Part shown: one piece after another, positions 24,377 through 31,095 of the stretch
Layout: each line of letters begins with the position of its first letter
How positions within the stretch are numbered: the stretch's first letter is position 1
From: Methanobacteriota archaeon
Lineage (GTDB): Archaea; Hydrothermarchaeota; Hydrothermarchaeia; Hydrothermarchaeales; BMS3B
Length of the DNA: 33,612 bases
Assembly: GCA_013152685.1 (NCBI GenBank)
Contig: JAADFX010000073.1
Coordinates: forward strand, 1-33,612
Direction: 5' to 3'
Notes under the pieces: model-generated
Databases searched by the model: none
Told to the model about the DNA's origin: nothing
Seen by the model: the letters and a program-made list of their open reading frames with translations, nothing else
Made by a program: the position numbers and the translations under genes

Positions 24377-24907
24377 TCACTCTACAATCACTTTCACTTT
24401 AGCGGATTCCACCCTGCCCACCCAGTAGGGCCTGGTTATCCTCTCATACTCCGGTTTTCCTGTAAAATAAACTGCCTTCAAGACATACTCGCCTTTCTTT
24501 AGAGTCCAGCAGTTTTTCCAGGCATCTGCCTTAAGAGAGAATCTAAGAGATTCCCCGGGCTTAAGTTCTATCAAGTTTTTATTTGTCATCTGCACTCTTT
24601 GAATAACAGGACAGCGATGTTTTGAAACTGGCGTGCCATTCGGATAGTAGAAGGCTATGTCATAGTCCATAAGCCACTCTGGCTTCCAGACATTAATAGA
24701 GTTTTTCCCGTTGTTCCTCAATATAAACTCAATATCAAAGGCTTCTCCTTCCTTGATTATATTCTCCTCCGGCACCACAGTAAGAGTGAGATTTCCATAT
24801 TGAGGTTTTGCCAGAAATTTATATGGTATCGGAGTGTTGAATAACCACTGAGCAGCTACTAACAGTATAAGAACTGTTGAAATTAAAATAAGATAAACTT
24901 GTCTCAT
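24377..24907 (-). CDS. Membrane-anchored protein with an immunoglobulin-like domain
   Basis: A 176-residue protein with a signal anchor at residues 4-19 and an extracytoplasmic beta-sandwich-like domain. The pattern IIKEGEAFDIEFILRNNG ... NLIELKPGESLRFSLKADA ... LKKGEYVLKAVY resembles BsuPI/CARDB-type Ig-like domains found in proteinase inhibitors and adhesion modules. Two cysteines (HRCPVIQ and KNCWTL) could form a disulfide. It follows the metzincin gene by about 60 nt, with its own TATA-like tttatttat and ggagcgg SD. A role as partner or inhibitor of the protease is a guess from position. Confidence 0.65.
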   Translation of the reverse strand: MRQVYLILISTVLILLVAAQWLFNTPIPYKFLAKPQYGNLTLTVVPEENIIKEGEAFDIEFILRNNGKNSINVWKPEWLMDYDIAFYYPNGTPVSKHRCPVIQRVQMTNKNLIELKPGESLRFSLKADAWKNCWTLKKGEYVLKAVYFTGKPEYERITRPYWVGRVESAKVKVIVE

Positions 24908-24931
24908 TATTTAACCGCTCCATGCATGACT

Positions 24932-24967
24932 ACTAAAAATAAATAAAAAACAAAAAATAATTTAAGA
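24932..24967 (-). terminator. T-rich terminator after the metzincin gene
   Basis: On the minus strand attattttttgttttttatttattttta follows the stop at 24968. Several T runs fit archaeal intrinsic termination; part of the same stretch may be the TATA box of the next gene. Confidence 0.45.
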
Positions 24968-26254
24968 TTATCTGTACCCTGCGACGGTGGTTTTTGTCTC
25001 GGAAATTCTCCTGATGTTGTCGTGAGTGGAGTCTCCGTGATTGTTTCTGTCTGAGAACTCAAGCTGCATTCCACCGATCCAGCCTGTGCCCATGAAGGGT
25101 GTCCATAGTGCTGTGTATCTGTCCCATATGATGTACTTCCACTGGTATGCCCTTGCATAATTTGGGTTTGTGTTGTCCTGATGTCCTGCATCAAAGTTGT
25201 GCCCTGTTTCATGGGCGGTTAGAATACACCTATCCTTAAAACTTGCAGTGTAGCTGGTTCCGGGTTCTGCTACCATCTGGGCAGTTGCAAATCCACACCA
25301 TGCGCTCCCACCACAGTACCCATAGGAACATCCGCCAGCTTGTCCGTCGAAGTTTTTGCCCGAGAAGAGAAAAGCTAAATCGCTTTTAGTGCTATCTCTG
25401 TCGCTGCTAGCTCTGCCAAAGAAGCTTCCAAGTACGCTTCCGCAATCCCCATTGGGTATGTTGGAATAATATCTATAACTCCTAATGGAGAGCTGCACTC
25501 CTGCAGGAGCATATGCATCGTTTATGCTGGCTATCATGCTGGCGATCTCTGCTGTTGGATTAGAAAACTCATTTTTAAACTCCGTGTCATATCCTGCTAG
25601 CAAATCTACGGTAGTTGTTGATAAAGTCCCTGAAAGTGTATTTTCTACTGTCGAGTCCACTGTTTTTAGGTTAATGTGGCTTATCACATCACCATCCAGC
25701 GGCATAGGGGTGGCGTTTGTCTTGTCTCTGAGCATTTCTGAGCTATAGATAATGTGAACTATCCTCCCATTGTACTTCTTGTTTGTCTGGTCTATCACAT
25801 AATATTTGTCTCCAAGTTCTATCACACCGATGACTACATCACTGCTCACCGTGATGATAACTCTGCTGTTTTTAATTCCTCTGACTTTGCCTTTGTAGGT
25901 GTACAGAGGCGGCGCTTCCTCTATGAATTTACCGCTCTCGTTTTCAGTGATTATCACGGCATTCGCTGACTGAACTTCCACAGGCATAAGCTCCATCTCA
26001 AATTTTCTTCCAAACAGTTCAAGACTCACAACTCCTGAATCCGCTGCTTTCTTAAAAGCCATAGGGTCTATAATAACCGTTTTGAATTCTTTTAGGAAAT
26101 TGCTGCCCAGAATTTCTGATTTGTTATATGGTATCTCCTTGAAGAAACTGTAACTCTGGTTTGTGCTACTTGCTAAGCCAGCAAACACACTCCCAGCCAC
26201 CAGCGCCACAACAACCAGCGCCGGAATTCCTATACTAAACCAACTTCCTTTCAA
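24968..26254 (-). CDS. Secreted ADAM/reprolysin-like metzincin protease
   Basis: About 428 residues. The signal peptide (IPALVVVALVAGSVFAGL) is followed by a prodomain resembling M12B propeptides (YTYKGKVRGIKNSRVIITVS, then YYVIDQ) and a catalytic domain. The zinc site is HETGHNFDAGH: the three His ligands and catalytic Glu are in place (about H348, E349, H352, H358), but the usual Gly at position 8 is Asp. The Met-turn is FMGTG. Several cysteines suggest disulfides. TTG 26254 has GGAGGTG 6 nt upstream; GTG 26263, the track start, lies within the SD. Promoter copy C and leader C lie upstream. It is the clearest enzyme of the island. Confidence 0.88.
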   Translation of the reverse strand: MKGSWFSIGIPALVVVALVAGSVFAGLASSTNQSYSFFKEIPYNKSEILGSNFLKEFKTVIIDPMAFKKAADSGVVSLELFGRKFEMELMPVEVQSANAVIITENESGKFIEEAPPLYTYKGKVRGIKNSRVIITVSSDVVIGVIELGDKYYVIDQTNKKYNGRIVHIIYSSEMLRDKTNATPMPLDGDVISHINLKTVDSTVENTLSGTLSTTTVDLLAGYDTEFKNEFSNPTAEIASMIASINDAYAPAGVQLSIRSYRYYSNIPNGDCGSVLGSFFGRASSDRDSTKSDLAFLFSGKNFDGQAGGCSYGYCGGSAWCGFATAQMVAEPGTSYTASFKDRCILTAHETGHNFDAGHQDNTNPNYARAYQWKYIIWDRYTALWTPFMGTGWIGGMQLEFSDRNNHGDSTHDNIRRISETKTTVAGYR

Positions 26255-26260
26255 TTTCTT

Positions 26261-26294
26261 CACCTCCTCTTTTTGCTTTTTTGAGGAGGCGCCC
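26261..26294 (-). promoter_or_regulatory. Structured 5' leader, copy C (SD-sequestering hairpin)
   Basis: On the minus strand GGGGGCGCCTCCTC is followed by a 13-nt A-rich loop and GAGGAGGTG. CCTCCTC (plus 26283-26289) can pair with the SD segment GAGGAGG (plus 26263-26269), or with the G-rich segment just upstream of it. Confidence 0.6.
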
Positions 26295-26323
26295 CCTCTT
26301 TTTGTTGTTTAGAAGCTTTTCCC

Positions 26324-26371
26324 ATAAATAATTTCTGTGACAAAATTCAAAATGTTCGTCATAGTTGAACA
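26324..26371 (-). promoter_or_regulatory. Shared promoter block, copy C: palindrome plus TATA
   Basis: TGTTC-N9-GAACA at 26353-26371 is followed on the minus strand by TTTTGAATTTTGTCACAGAA and ATTATTTAT (about 26324-26333). The block differs from copies A and B at one position between GAACA and the TATA box. The TATA box lies 70 nt from the TTG start. Confidence 0.75.
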
Positions 26372-26752
26372 AGTTTTTCCTGTAAATCCACTAAAGGTAT
26401 AAACAAATGAATCAATATCGTTAAATTAGCAATCTGAATGTGCCTGTTGATCTAATCTTTATAGAGATTCTATCCCATGAGGCATGGATAGTCAGATAAA
26501 TAATAGTCTCTATTGGTTGTATAAATTTATCTGTCGCGGATGTGAGCTGCGGAAGAAAAGGCATTCTACACGCAGGCTGGCTTAATATTGTGGCACATGC
26601 GCGGATCAAAGCACGGAATGTTCTGCTTGTACCGTTCTGGACGGTTTCAGCAGGTGTTCGCTCTCGCGGAGGCGTTTGAACTTTCACCTGCTTCACGGTT
26701 CTGCCGGCAAACTTAATCTCGGCGCCCGGGAAACTTGGGGTGAGGTGGTGCA
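26372..26752. other. Non-coding 380-bp region with a nested inverted repeat
   Basis: No convincing gene is present; the 110-aa ORF on the minus strand (26421-26753) has no SD and looks like a shadow. At 26461-26513 there is a nested imperfect hairpin: outer arms ATAGAGA/TCTCTAT and inner arms CTATCC(C)ATG/CATGGATAG around AGG. The left half is AT-rich and the right half GC-rich, so the base-composition boundary of the island falls here. The promoter for the lipoprotein gene at 26753 must lie at its right end. Confidence 0.5.
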
Positions 26753-27208
26753 ATGAGGCTTGGTGCAGCTGTGCTGCTCCTCCTGCTGGTGGTGGGCTGC
26801 ACCGCCGGGGACGGCGGAGCCGACAGAAAGCCGGGCGAGGAGGAGCTGACCAGAAAGAGCAGCCAGGGTGAGGTGGACGTGGATGTGGTCTACCTCAATC
26901 CGCTGATGCCGGAGGAGAGGGAGAGGATTGTGTTCAAGGTTTACCTGAACACCCACACCGTGGACCTCTCGGGATACAGGGTGGAGAAGCTGGCGACCTT
27001 CAGAAACAGCCGCGGGATGGAGGTTAAGGAGGGTTTCGCCTGGATCCCGGAGATGGAGTCGGGACACCACCGCTACGGCTACCTGGTGCTCCCGGCGAGG
27101 GTCAACGGCACAGAGCTGGTGACGCCGGAGGACGAGTACATTGAGCTGGTTATTGACGGCATCCAGGGCAGGAGGGTGTTCAGGTGGGACCTGAGAGAGC
27201 TGAGGTGA
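26753..27208 (+). CDS. Lipoprotein of unknown function, paired with the CCAHH membrane protein
   Basis: A 151-residue protein with a lipobox LLLVVGC (Cys16), a charged linker, and a beta-rich domain (VVYLNPLMPEERERIVFKVYLNTHTVDLSGYR). The latter part resembles small secreted Ig-like domains, with HHRYGYLVLP near the middle of the domain as a possible metal-binding patch. The ATG has gaggtgg a few bases upstream. Its TGA shares one base with the ATG of the next gene (TGATG), so the two are translationally coupled and probably work together. The family is not recognised. Confidence 0.7.
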   Translation: MRLGAAVLLLLLVVGCTAGDGGADRKPGEEELTRKSSQGEVDVDVVYLNPLMPEERERIVFKVYLNTHTVDLSGYRVEKLATFRNSRGMEVKEGFAWIPEMESGHHRYGYLVLPARVNGTELVTPEDEYIELVIDGIQGRRVFRWDLRELR

Positions 27209-27795
27209 TGCGGAAGGAGTTCGACGCGCTCGGAAGGAGAGCTACTCTGGCGGGCATGGGTGGAGGAGCCCTGCTCCTCCTCCTTTACTTCGGCATCCTC
27301 AGTGCTGCGCAGAGCTTTGAGCACGCGCTGAGCTCCTTCCTGGAGCTCTGGTACTGGATTCTCGCCCTCTCCGCGGGCTTTGGCACGCAGGTTGCCCTCT
27401 ACTACTACATCCGCGGAGCCTCCAGGCTCAGGGACGCCCGTGCGGGTGCCGGCGTTGCCGCAAGCGGTGGAATGAGCGGCACCGCCATGGTGGCGTGCTG
27501 CGCCCACCACCTCAGCGACGTCCTTCCGCTTTTCGGCGTCTCGGCAGCGGCGTTGTTCCTGACGGAGTACCAGCTCCTCTTCATGGTGCTGGGGCTGCTC
27601 TCAAGCCTGGTGGGCATCGCCTTCATGCTCAGGGTTATTGCCAGGGGTGCCCTCTTCGGGGAAGAAAGCACCCTCCGGGTGCTCCGGAGGGTGGACATGG
27701 ACAGGGTGTTCCACCTAACCCTGGCGCTGGCGGCGCTCACCCTCTTGACCGTGGCCACGGCGGGCTACCTGGGCGCTGTGGACCTCTCACCCTAG
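27208..27795 (+). CDS. Polytopic membrane protein with CCAHH motif, possible metal handling
   Basis: A 195-residue protein with about five hydrophobic helices. A Gly/Ala/Ser-rich segment leads into GTAMVACCAHHLSDVLPLFG, which places two Cys and two His at the membrane surface in a typical metal-ligand cluster. A copper or other soft-metal role is an inference from these residues; no close family is recognised. I start it at ATG 27208, which overlaps the lipoprotein stop; the track start at 27184 lies inside that gene. It is convergent with the AMMECR1 gene 9 nt away. Confidence 0.75.
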   Translation: MRKEFDALGRRATLAGMGGGALLLLLYFGILSAAQSFEHALSSFLELWYWILALSAGFGTQVALYYYIRGASRLRDARAGAGVAASGGMSGTAMVACCAHHLSDVLPLFGVSAAALFLTEYQLLFMVLGLLSSLVGIAFMLRVIARGALFGEESTLRVLRRVDMDRVFHLTLALAALTLLTVATAGYLGAVDLSP

Positions 27796-27804
27796 GGGAG
27801 CGCA

Positions 27805-28416
27805 TCAGCAGCTCCTCAGGGAGCGCTGCCTCACCTCGCCCCCGGGGCTGGTCTCGGCAAACACTATGCCCTCGAAGGTGTAGATTTTTGTGCCCTCCTC
27901 CAGCCAGCAGTCAGGCATCAGCCCCGCCTTAATGCAGGTGTGGCTGAGAAACTCCTCAGCCGTCCACCCGTGGTCCACGGGCACCTGGGGGAGAAGCAGC
28001 CCCCTGGCCAGGCCCCTCTCAACAATCAGACCGTGCCTCCCCACCTGCACCTTCTCCGGGTACTGCCTGGGTGACTCCACCTCCAGAAGCCGCGGCGCCG
28101 TGAGCACCGTCACCTCCACTGTGCACCTCTCCAGCTCCCCGGGTGAAACCGGCGGGAACCTGGGGTCCTGCGTGGCGGCTGAGATCGCCGCCCTGATGGT
28201 GGCCTCCACCAGCGGGTAAACCGGCTCGGGGTAACCTATGCACCCCCTGAGCTCATGCTCGGGGTACCTCTCCAGGGTGACAAAGACCCCCGCCTTCTGC
28301 CGCAGCTTCTCCGGCGCATCTCCGGGAGGCTCCAGCTCGCGGCCTTCGCGCAGGTATACCTCAATCGCCCTTCTGGCAAGTGCCACGAGGTATCTGCCGT
28401 CCTCCAGGGAGTACAT
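27805..28416 (-). CDS. AMMECR1 family protein
   Basis: A 203-residue protein with the family signatures LRGCIGYPEPVYPLVEAT, DPRFPPVSPGEL and GLLLPQVPVDHGWTAEEFLSHTC. AMMECR1 proteins occur across archaea and eukaryotes. Their biochemical role is unsettled, though some archaeal operons link them to radical SAM and MEMO partners. No MEMO-like gene is in the window. It follows the DsrE-like gene by 35 nt on the same strand. Confidence 0.92.
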   Translation of the reverse strand: MYSLEDGRYLVALARRAIEVYLREGRELEPPGDAPEKLRQKAGVFVTLERYPEHELRGCIGYPEPVYPLVEATIRAAISAATQDPRFPPVSPGELERCTVEVTVLTAPRLLEVESPRQYPEKVQVGRHGLIVERGLARGLLLPQVPVDHGWTAEEFLSHTCIKAGLMPDCWLEEGTKIYTFEGIVFAETSPGGEVRQRSLRSC

Positions 28417-28451
28417 GCTATAGAATTCTTCTGGGGGCTTATCAACCTTAC

Positions 28452-28772
28452 CTAGAAGGTGAGGAGCTTCTCACTCCACGCCACCACTTCGTACATGTCC
28501 TTCAGGGTGGAGAAGGGGCAGAGCTCACTTCCCTCCTTGCGGCGCAGGTTGAGGCAGGTGCCGCATGCCAGGATCTCCCCGCCCTTGTCCACAAAGCTCT
28601 GCATCTGCTCCGTCACCTTAAAGTTCTCTGTGTCCAGGGTCTCTGCCTCCACACCCTTCCCCATGAGGAACACCTTAACCTCATCCCCAGAGCTCAGGGC
28701 AAAGTTGGCAAAGCGGAAGGCGTTCCACACCGTCTCCGGGTCGTTCGAGGATATCACAATTCCAACCTTCAC
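28452..28772 (-). CDS. DsrE/F-like small sulfur-relay family protein
   Basis: About 106 residues. GIVISSNDPETVWNAFRFANFALSSGDEVKVFLMGKGVEA is the typical DsrE/F alpha/beta start, and ILACGTCL holds a conserved-looking cysteine pair that could carry a persulfide. The precise partner is unknown. The track start is GTG 28781, within the SD; GTG 28772 lies exactly 6 nt after GGAGGTG and is preferred. The AT-rich region just upstream contains the palindrome ATATC-gt-GATAT (28806-28817) at the expected TATA position. Confidence 0.82.
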   Translation of the reverse strand: MKVGIVISSNDPETVWNAFRFANFALSSGDEVKVFLMGKGVEAETLDTENFKVTEQMQSFVDKGGEILACGTCLNLRRKEGSELCPFSTLKDMYEVVAWSEKLLTF

Positions 28773-28805
28773 CTTTACCACCTCCTTGGCATCTCACCTA
28801 CTATT

Positions 28806-28830
28806 ATATCGTGATATATTAATATATTTT
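28806..28830. promoter_or_regulatory. AT-rich promoter with small palindrome ahead of the DsrE-like gene
   Basis: ATATC-gt-GATAT followed by attaatatatttt. On the minus strand this lies about 35-58 nt ahead of the GTG at 28772 and contains several TATA-like hexamers; the palindrome may be an operator. Confidence 0.4.
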
Positions 28831-28834
28831 GCCC

Positions 28835-29305
28835 CTAGAGGATGTGCTTTTTGAACACCACCGCATCCTCGCCGTCGTTGTAGTACCCCTTCAGCACCTC
28901 CTTCTCCGAATAGCCGAGCCTCCTGTAGAACCTCATCGCCCTGGTGTTTGATGCCCTGACCTCCAGCCACAGCTCGATGACGCCCATCTTTTTCAGCTCC
29001 TCCTCCACCGCCAGCATGAGCGCCCTGCCTATGCCGCGGCACCTGAAGCCGGGGTCAACGGCTATCGCAATTATGTGCCCCTTGGAGTTGACCTTCCTGG
29101 CAATTACATAGCCCACCACCCGCCTGTCCACCTCCGCCACCAGGAAGGTTTCGCCGTAGAGTTCGTACAGGTTTATCAGGAAGAGGGGGTGGTACGGGTC
29201 CCTGAAGCTCTGGGCTTCTATCTCATAGACCCTCTGCAGGTCGCTGGGTCTGAACTTCCTTATCATCAGAATCTCAAAGGCGCCGGCGCTCATATCCCCG
29301 CACAT
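28835..29305 (-). CDS. RimI-like GNAT N-acetyltransferase
   Basis: A 156-residue GNAT enzyme. FRPSDLQRVYEIEAQSF is the family start, VGYVIARKVNSKGHIIAIAV the central strands, GFRCRGIGRALM the acetyl-CoA pyrophosphate loop, and NTRAMRFYRRLGYSEKEV the C-terminal signature. The closest group is the archaeal RimI/Ard1 N-terminal protein acetyltransferases. The start could be ATG 29305 (about 20-30 nt after a TATA-like agataatatt), ATG 29293, or ATG 29266 (MIRKFRPSDL), which matches typical homologues best. It shares a divergent promoter region with the UPF0146 gene. Confidence 0.9.
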   Translation of the reverse strand: MCGDMSAGAFEILMIRKFRPSDLQRVYEIEAQSFRDPYHPLFLINLYELYGETFLVAEVDRRVVGYVIARKVNSKGHIIAIAVDPGFRCRGIGRALMLAVEEELKKMGVIELWLEVRASNTRAMRFYRRLGYSEKEVLKGYYNDGEDAVVFKKHIL

Positions 29306-29346
29306 ATTTCTTATCTCACGCCACCAATATTATCTTTTCCTGAGGC

Positions 29347-29742
29347 ATGCGGATGCGCCGGAACTTTGCGGTAATCGCCGGGTACATCGCCGAGAACTAC
29401 ACCAGGGACACGCGGATTGTTGAGGTGGGTGTCGGCAGGAACAGGCAGGTGCTGGAGGAGCTCAGGAGGAGGGGGTTTGAAGTCCTGGGTGTTGACCTGG
29501 CTGGAGGGGAGGGGGTGGTGGTGGATAATGTGCTCTCGCCCAGGCTGGAGGTGTACCACGGGGCGGGGCTTATATACTCCATAAGACCTCCCCCGGAGCT
29601 GTACCCGGCGCTCCTGTCAGTCGCCAGGAAAGCCGGCGCGGACCTTCTAATTCGCCCCATGAGCACCGACCCTCCGCCGGAGGGGATGAGGCTGGTGAAC
29701 TACCGCGGGGAATTTTTCTATATTAAAAAGAGGTCACCTTAG
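29347..29742 (+). CDS. UPF0146 family protein, methyltransferase-like fold
   Basis: A 131-residue protein with a Rossmann-like methyltransferase start, RIVEVGVGRNRQVLEELRRRG and FEVLGVDL, that defines the archaeal UPF0146 family. The usual methyltransferase C-terminal half is missing, as is normal for this family, and its activity is unknown. ATG 29353 lies 7 nt after gagg and may be the true start, two codons after the track start. Its 3' end overlaps the convergent zinc-ribbon gene by 9 nt. Confidence 0.82.
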   Translation: MRMRRNFAVIAGYIAENYTRDTRIVEVGVGRNRQVLEELRRRGFEVLGVDLAGGEGVVVDNVLSPRLEVYHGAGLIYSIRPPPELYPALLSVARKAGADLLIRPMSTDPPPEGMRLVNYRGEFFYIKKRSP

Positions 29743-29973
29743 CCTTGCTCCGCACTCGCTGCAGAACTTGAAGAAGGGCTCATTTCTGGCGCCGCACCTG
29801 CTGCAGGTTACGGGACGGACAAGCTCAAAGGCATCGCACTCCTGGGCTCTCATATCCCGCGAGAGGGCGCAGAACATGCTCAGCTCGGCTCCGTTGAAGT
29901 TCCACTTTATAATCATGTTGGAGCAGAAGATGCACTTGCTGGTTACCTGGGCGATGTCCCTCAGATTGGCCAT
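29734..29973 (-). CDS. Small zinc-ribbon protein
   Basis: A 79-residue protein with two Cys clusters. The C-terminal one, CSRCGARNEPFFKFCSECG, is a complete four-Cys zinc ribbon; the N-terminal one, CIFCSNMIIKW with later Cys residues, may bind a second zinc. Its ATG shares one base with the stop of the radical SAM gene (TAATG), so it is the last gene of the cbi operon. Function is unknown; such proteins often act as adaptors or nucleic-acid binders. Confidence 0.72.
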   Translation of the reverse strand: MANLRDIAQVTSKCIFCSNMIIKWNFNGAELSMFCALSRDMRAQECDAFELVRPVTCSRCGARNEPFFKFCSECGARLR

Positions 29974-31088
29974 TACTTCTCCTTATTACTGACATTTTTA
30001 AGTACTTTTTCTACGTACTCCTCTATAGCCCTCTCAATTCTGGGCCGGAGGTGCTCAAGCTTTTGCTTCGCCTCCCGCGACACCTCGGGAAGGGTTCTCC
30101 GGAAGACTCTCCGCGGGTCGCGCTCCGGCTCAAGCGCCCTGCTGCCCTTGAGCACTTCCAGGTCGCTGAAGGTGCCCAGGAGCCTCCTGCCCGCGTACAC
30201 CACCTCCTCCTCCACCTTCCTTCCATGGCGGGTGCCGAACATCTCAAAGAGGGGGAACTTGGTTATCCCGTTGGCACCAGCGAGCAGGGCAACGCCTATG
30301 TTCGGGAGCTGGTCCACCCAGGTGCCCGAGATTATCTTTACCTCCGGAAAGCTCAGCCTCACCGCCGCGATTACGCCCGCCTGGTAAAGCGACGCCGGTG
30401 GAGGAGAATTTTCGTAGCGCGTGCCCCTGTGGGGGTTGAGGGAGTAGATGGTAATCCTGTCCAGCTCCAGCTCCGCTATCAGCTCGAGCAGCGCATGGGC
30501 GTCGCTGACGCTCTCCCCAAGCCCCAGGATTACTGTAATCCCCGTCGAGTAGCCCATCTCCCCCGCCTCAGCAAGCATGCGCTTTATTTTTGCTAGGGGC
30601 TTGCCTGGCACAATCTCGCTGCGCAGCTCCTCATTCACGCACTCAACGCTCCCGGTCACGCCCTCTGCAACGCCCCTGAGGTGCTCAAGCTGCTCTCCGC
30701 TCAGCACGCCCACATTGAGCCACACCTTTGACTGCGCCGCGTGGGCAACCATCTCCGCAAGGAGGCGCAGCTCCTCCAGGGTATAGGCACCGTACCCCCC
30801 TGACAGGAACTCCACCTCCCACCCGAGCCTGCGTATCAGCTCCGCCTCAGCAACGACTCGCCAGGGTGCGCGCTTCGCCTTCTCGGCGGAGCTCAGTCTC
30901 TTCCTCTGCTTTGCCATGTAGCAGAAGGCGCAGCTCGCCAGGGAGCACCACCAGGATATGAAGATTGCCCTCTCCAGGGTTACATAATCGCCGTGCCGCC
31001 TCAGCGTGAGCGCATTTGCCTCCCTCAGAGCCTCGAGGAGGTGCTCTGAGTCGCTGAAGAGCTGGGATACCTCCTTCCGGGTGAGCAT
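29973..31088 (-). CDS. Radical SAM protein with atypical CX4CX2C cluster motif
   Basis: A 371-residue protein. The iron-sulfur ligands are C48, C53 and C56 in WWCSLASCAFCYM, a C-X4-C-X2-C arrangement instead of the usual C-X3-C-X2-C; I checked this on the nucleotides. FLSGGYG and GITVILGLGES are typical SAM-binding strand motifs, and the sequence continues through a full TIM-barrel-like body with YSLNPHRGTRYE and a basic C-terminal helix. The layout resembles biotin-synthase-like radical SAM enzymes. It starts 7 nt after cbiT in the cbiD-cbiE-cbiT operon and is followed by a zinc-ribbon gene, hinting at a corrinoid or other cofactor role. The substrate is unknown. Confidence 0.83.
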   Translation of the reverse strand: MLTRKEVSQLFSDSEHLLEALREANALTLRRHGDYVTLERAIFISWWCSLASCAFCYMAKQRKRLSSAEKAKRAPWRVVAEAELIRRLGWEVEFLSGGYGAYTLEELRLLAEMVAHAAQSKVWLNVGVLSGEQLEHLRGVAEGVTGSVECVNEELRSEIVPGKPLAKIKRMLAEAGEMGYSTGITVILGLGESVSDAHALLELIAELELDRITIYSLNPHRGTRYENSPPPASLYQAGVIAAVRLSFPEVKIISGTWVDQLPNIGVALLAGANGITKFPLFEMFGTRHGRKVEEEVVYAGRRLLGTFSDLEVLKGSRALEPERDPRRVFRRTLPEVSREAKQKLEHLRPRIERAIEEYVEKVLKNVSNKEK

Positions 31089-31095
31089 TACCGCC

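Noticed and set aside
24907-25212. 101-aa ORF overlapping the metzincin C-terminus
   Set aside because: It is a different frame of the protease gene, of low-complexity Thr/Gln/Ser composition, without SD; a shadow ORF.
26421-26753. 110-aa minus-strand ORF, and an opposite plus-strand frame ending near 26670 with a vague TnpB-like feel
   Set aside because: No SD, no zinc-finger or RuvC motif, and no supporting element ends beyond one hairpin; similarity was too weak to call a transposase remnant.
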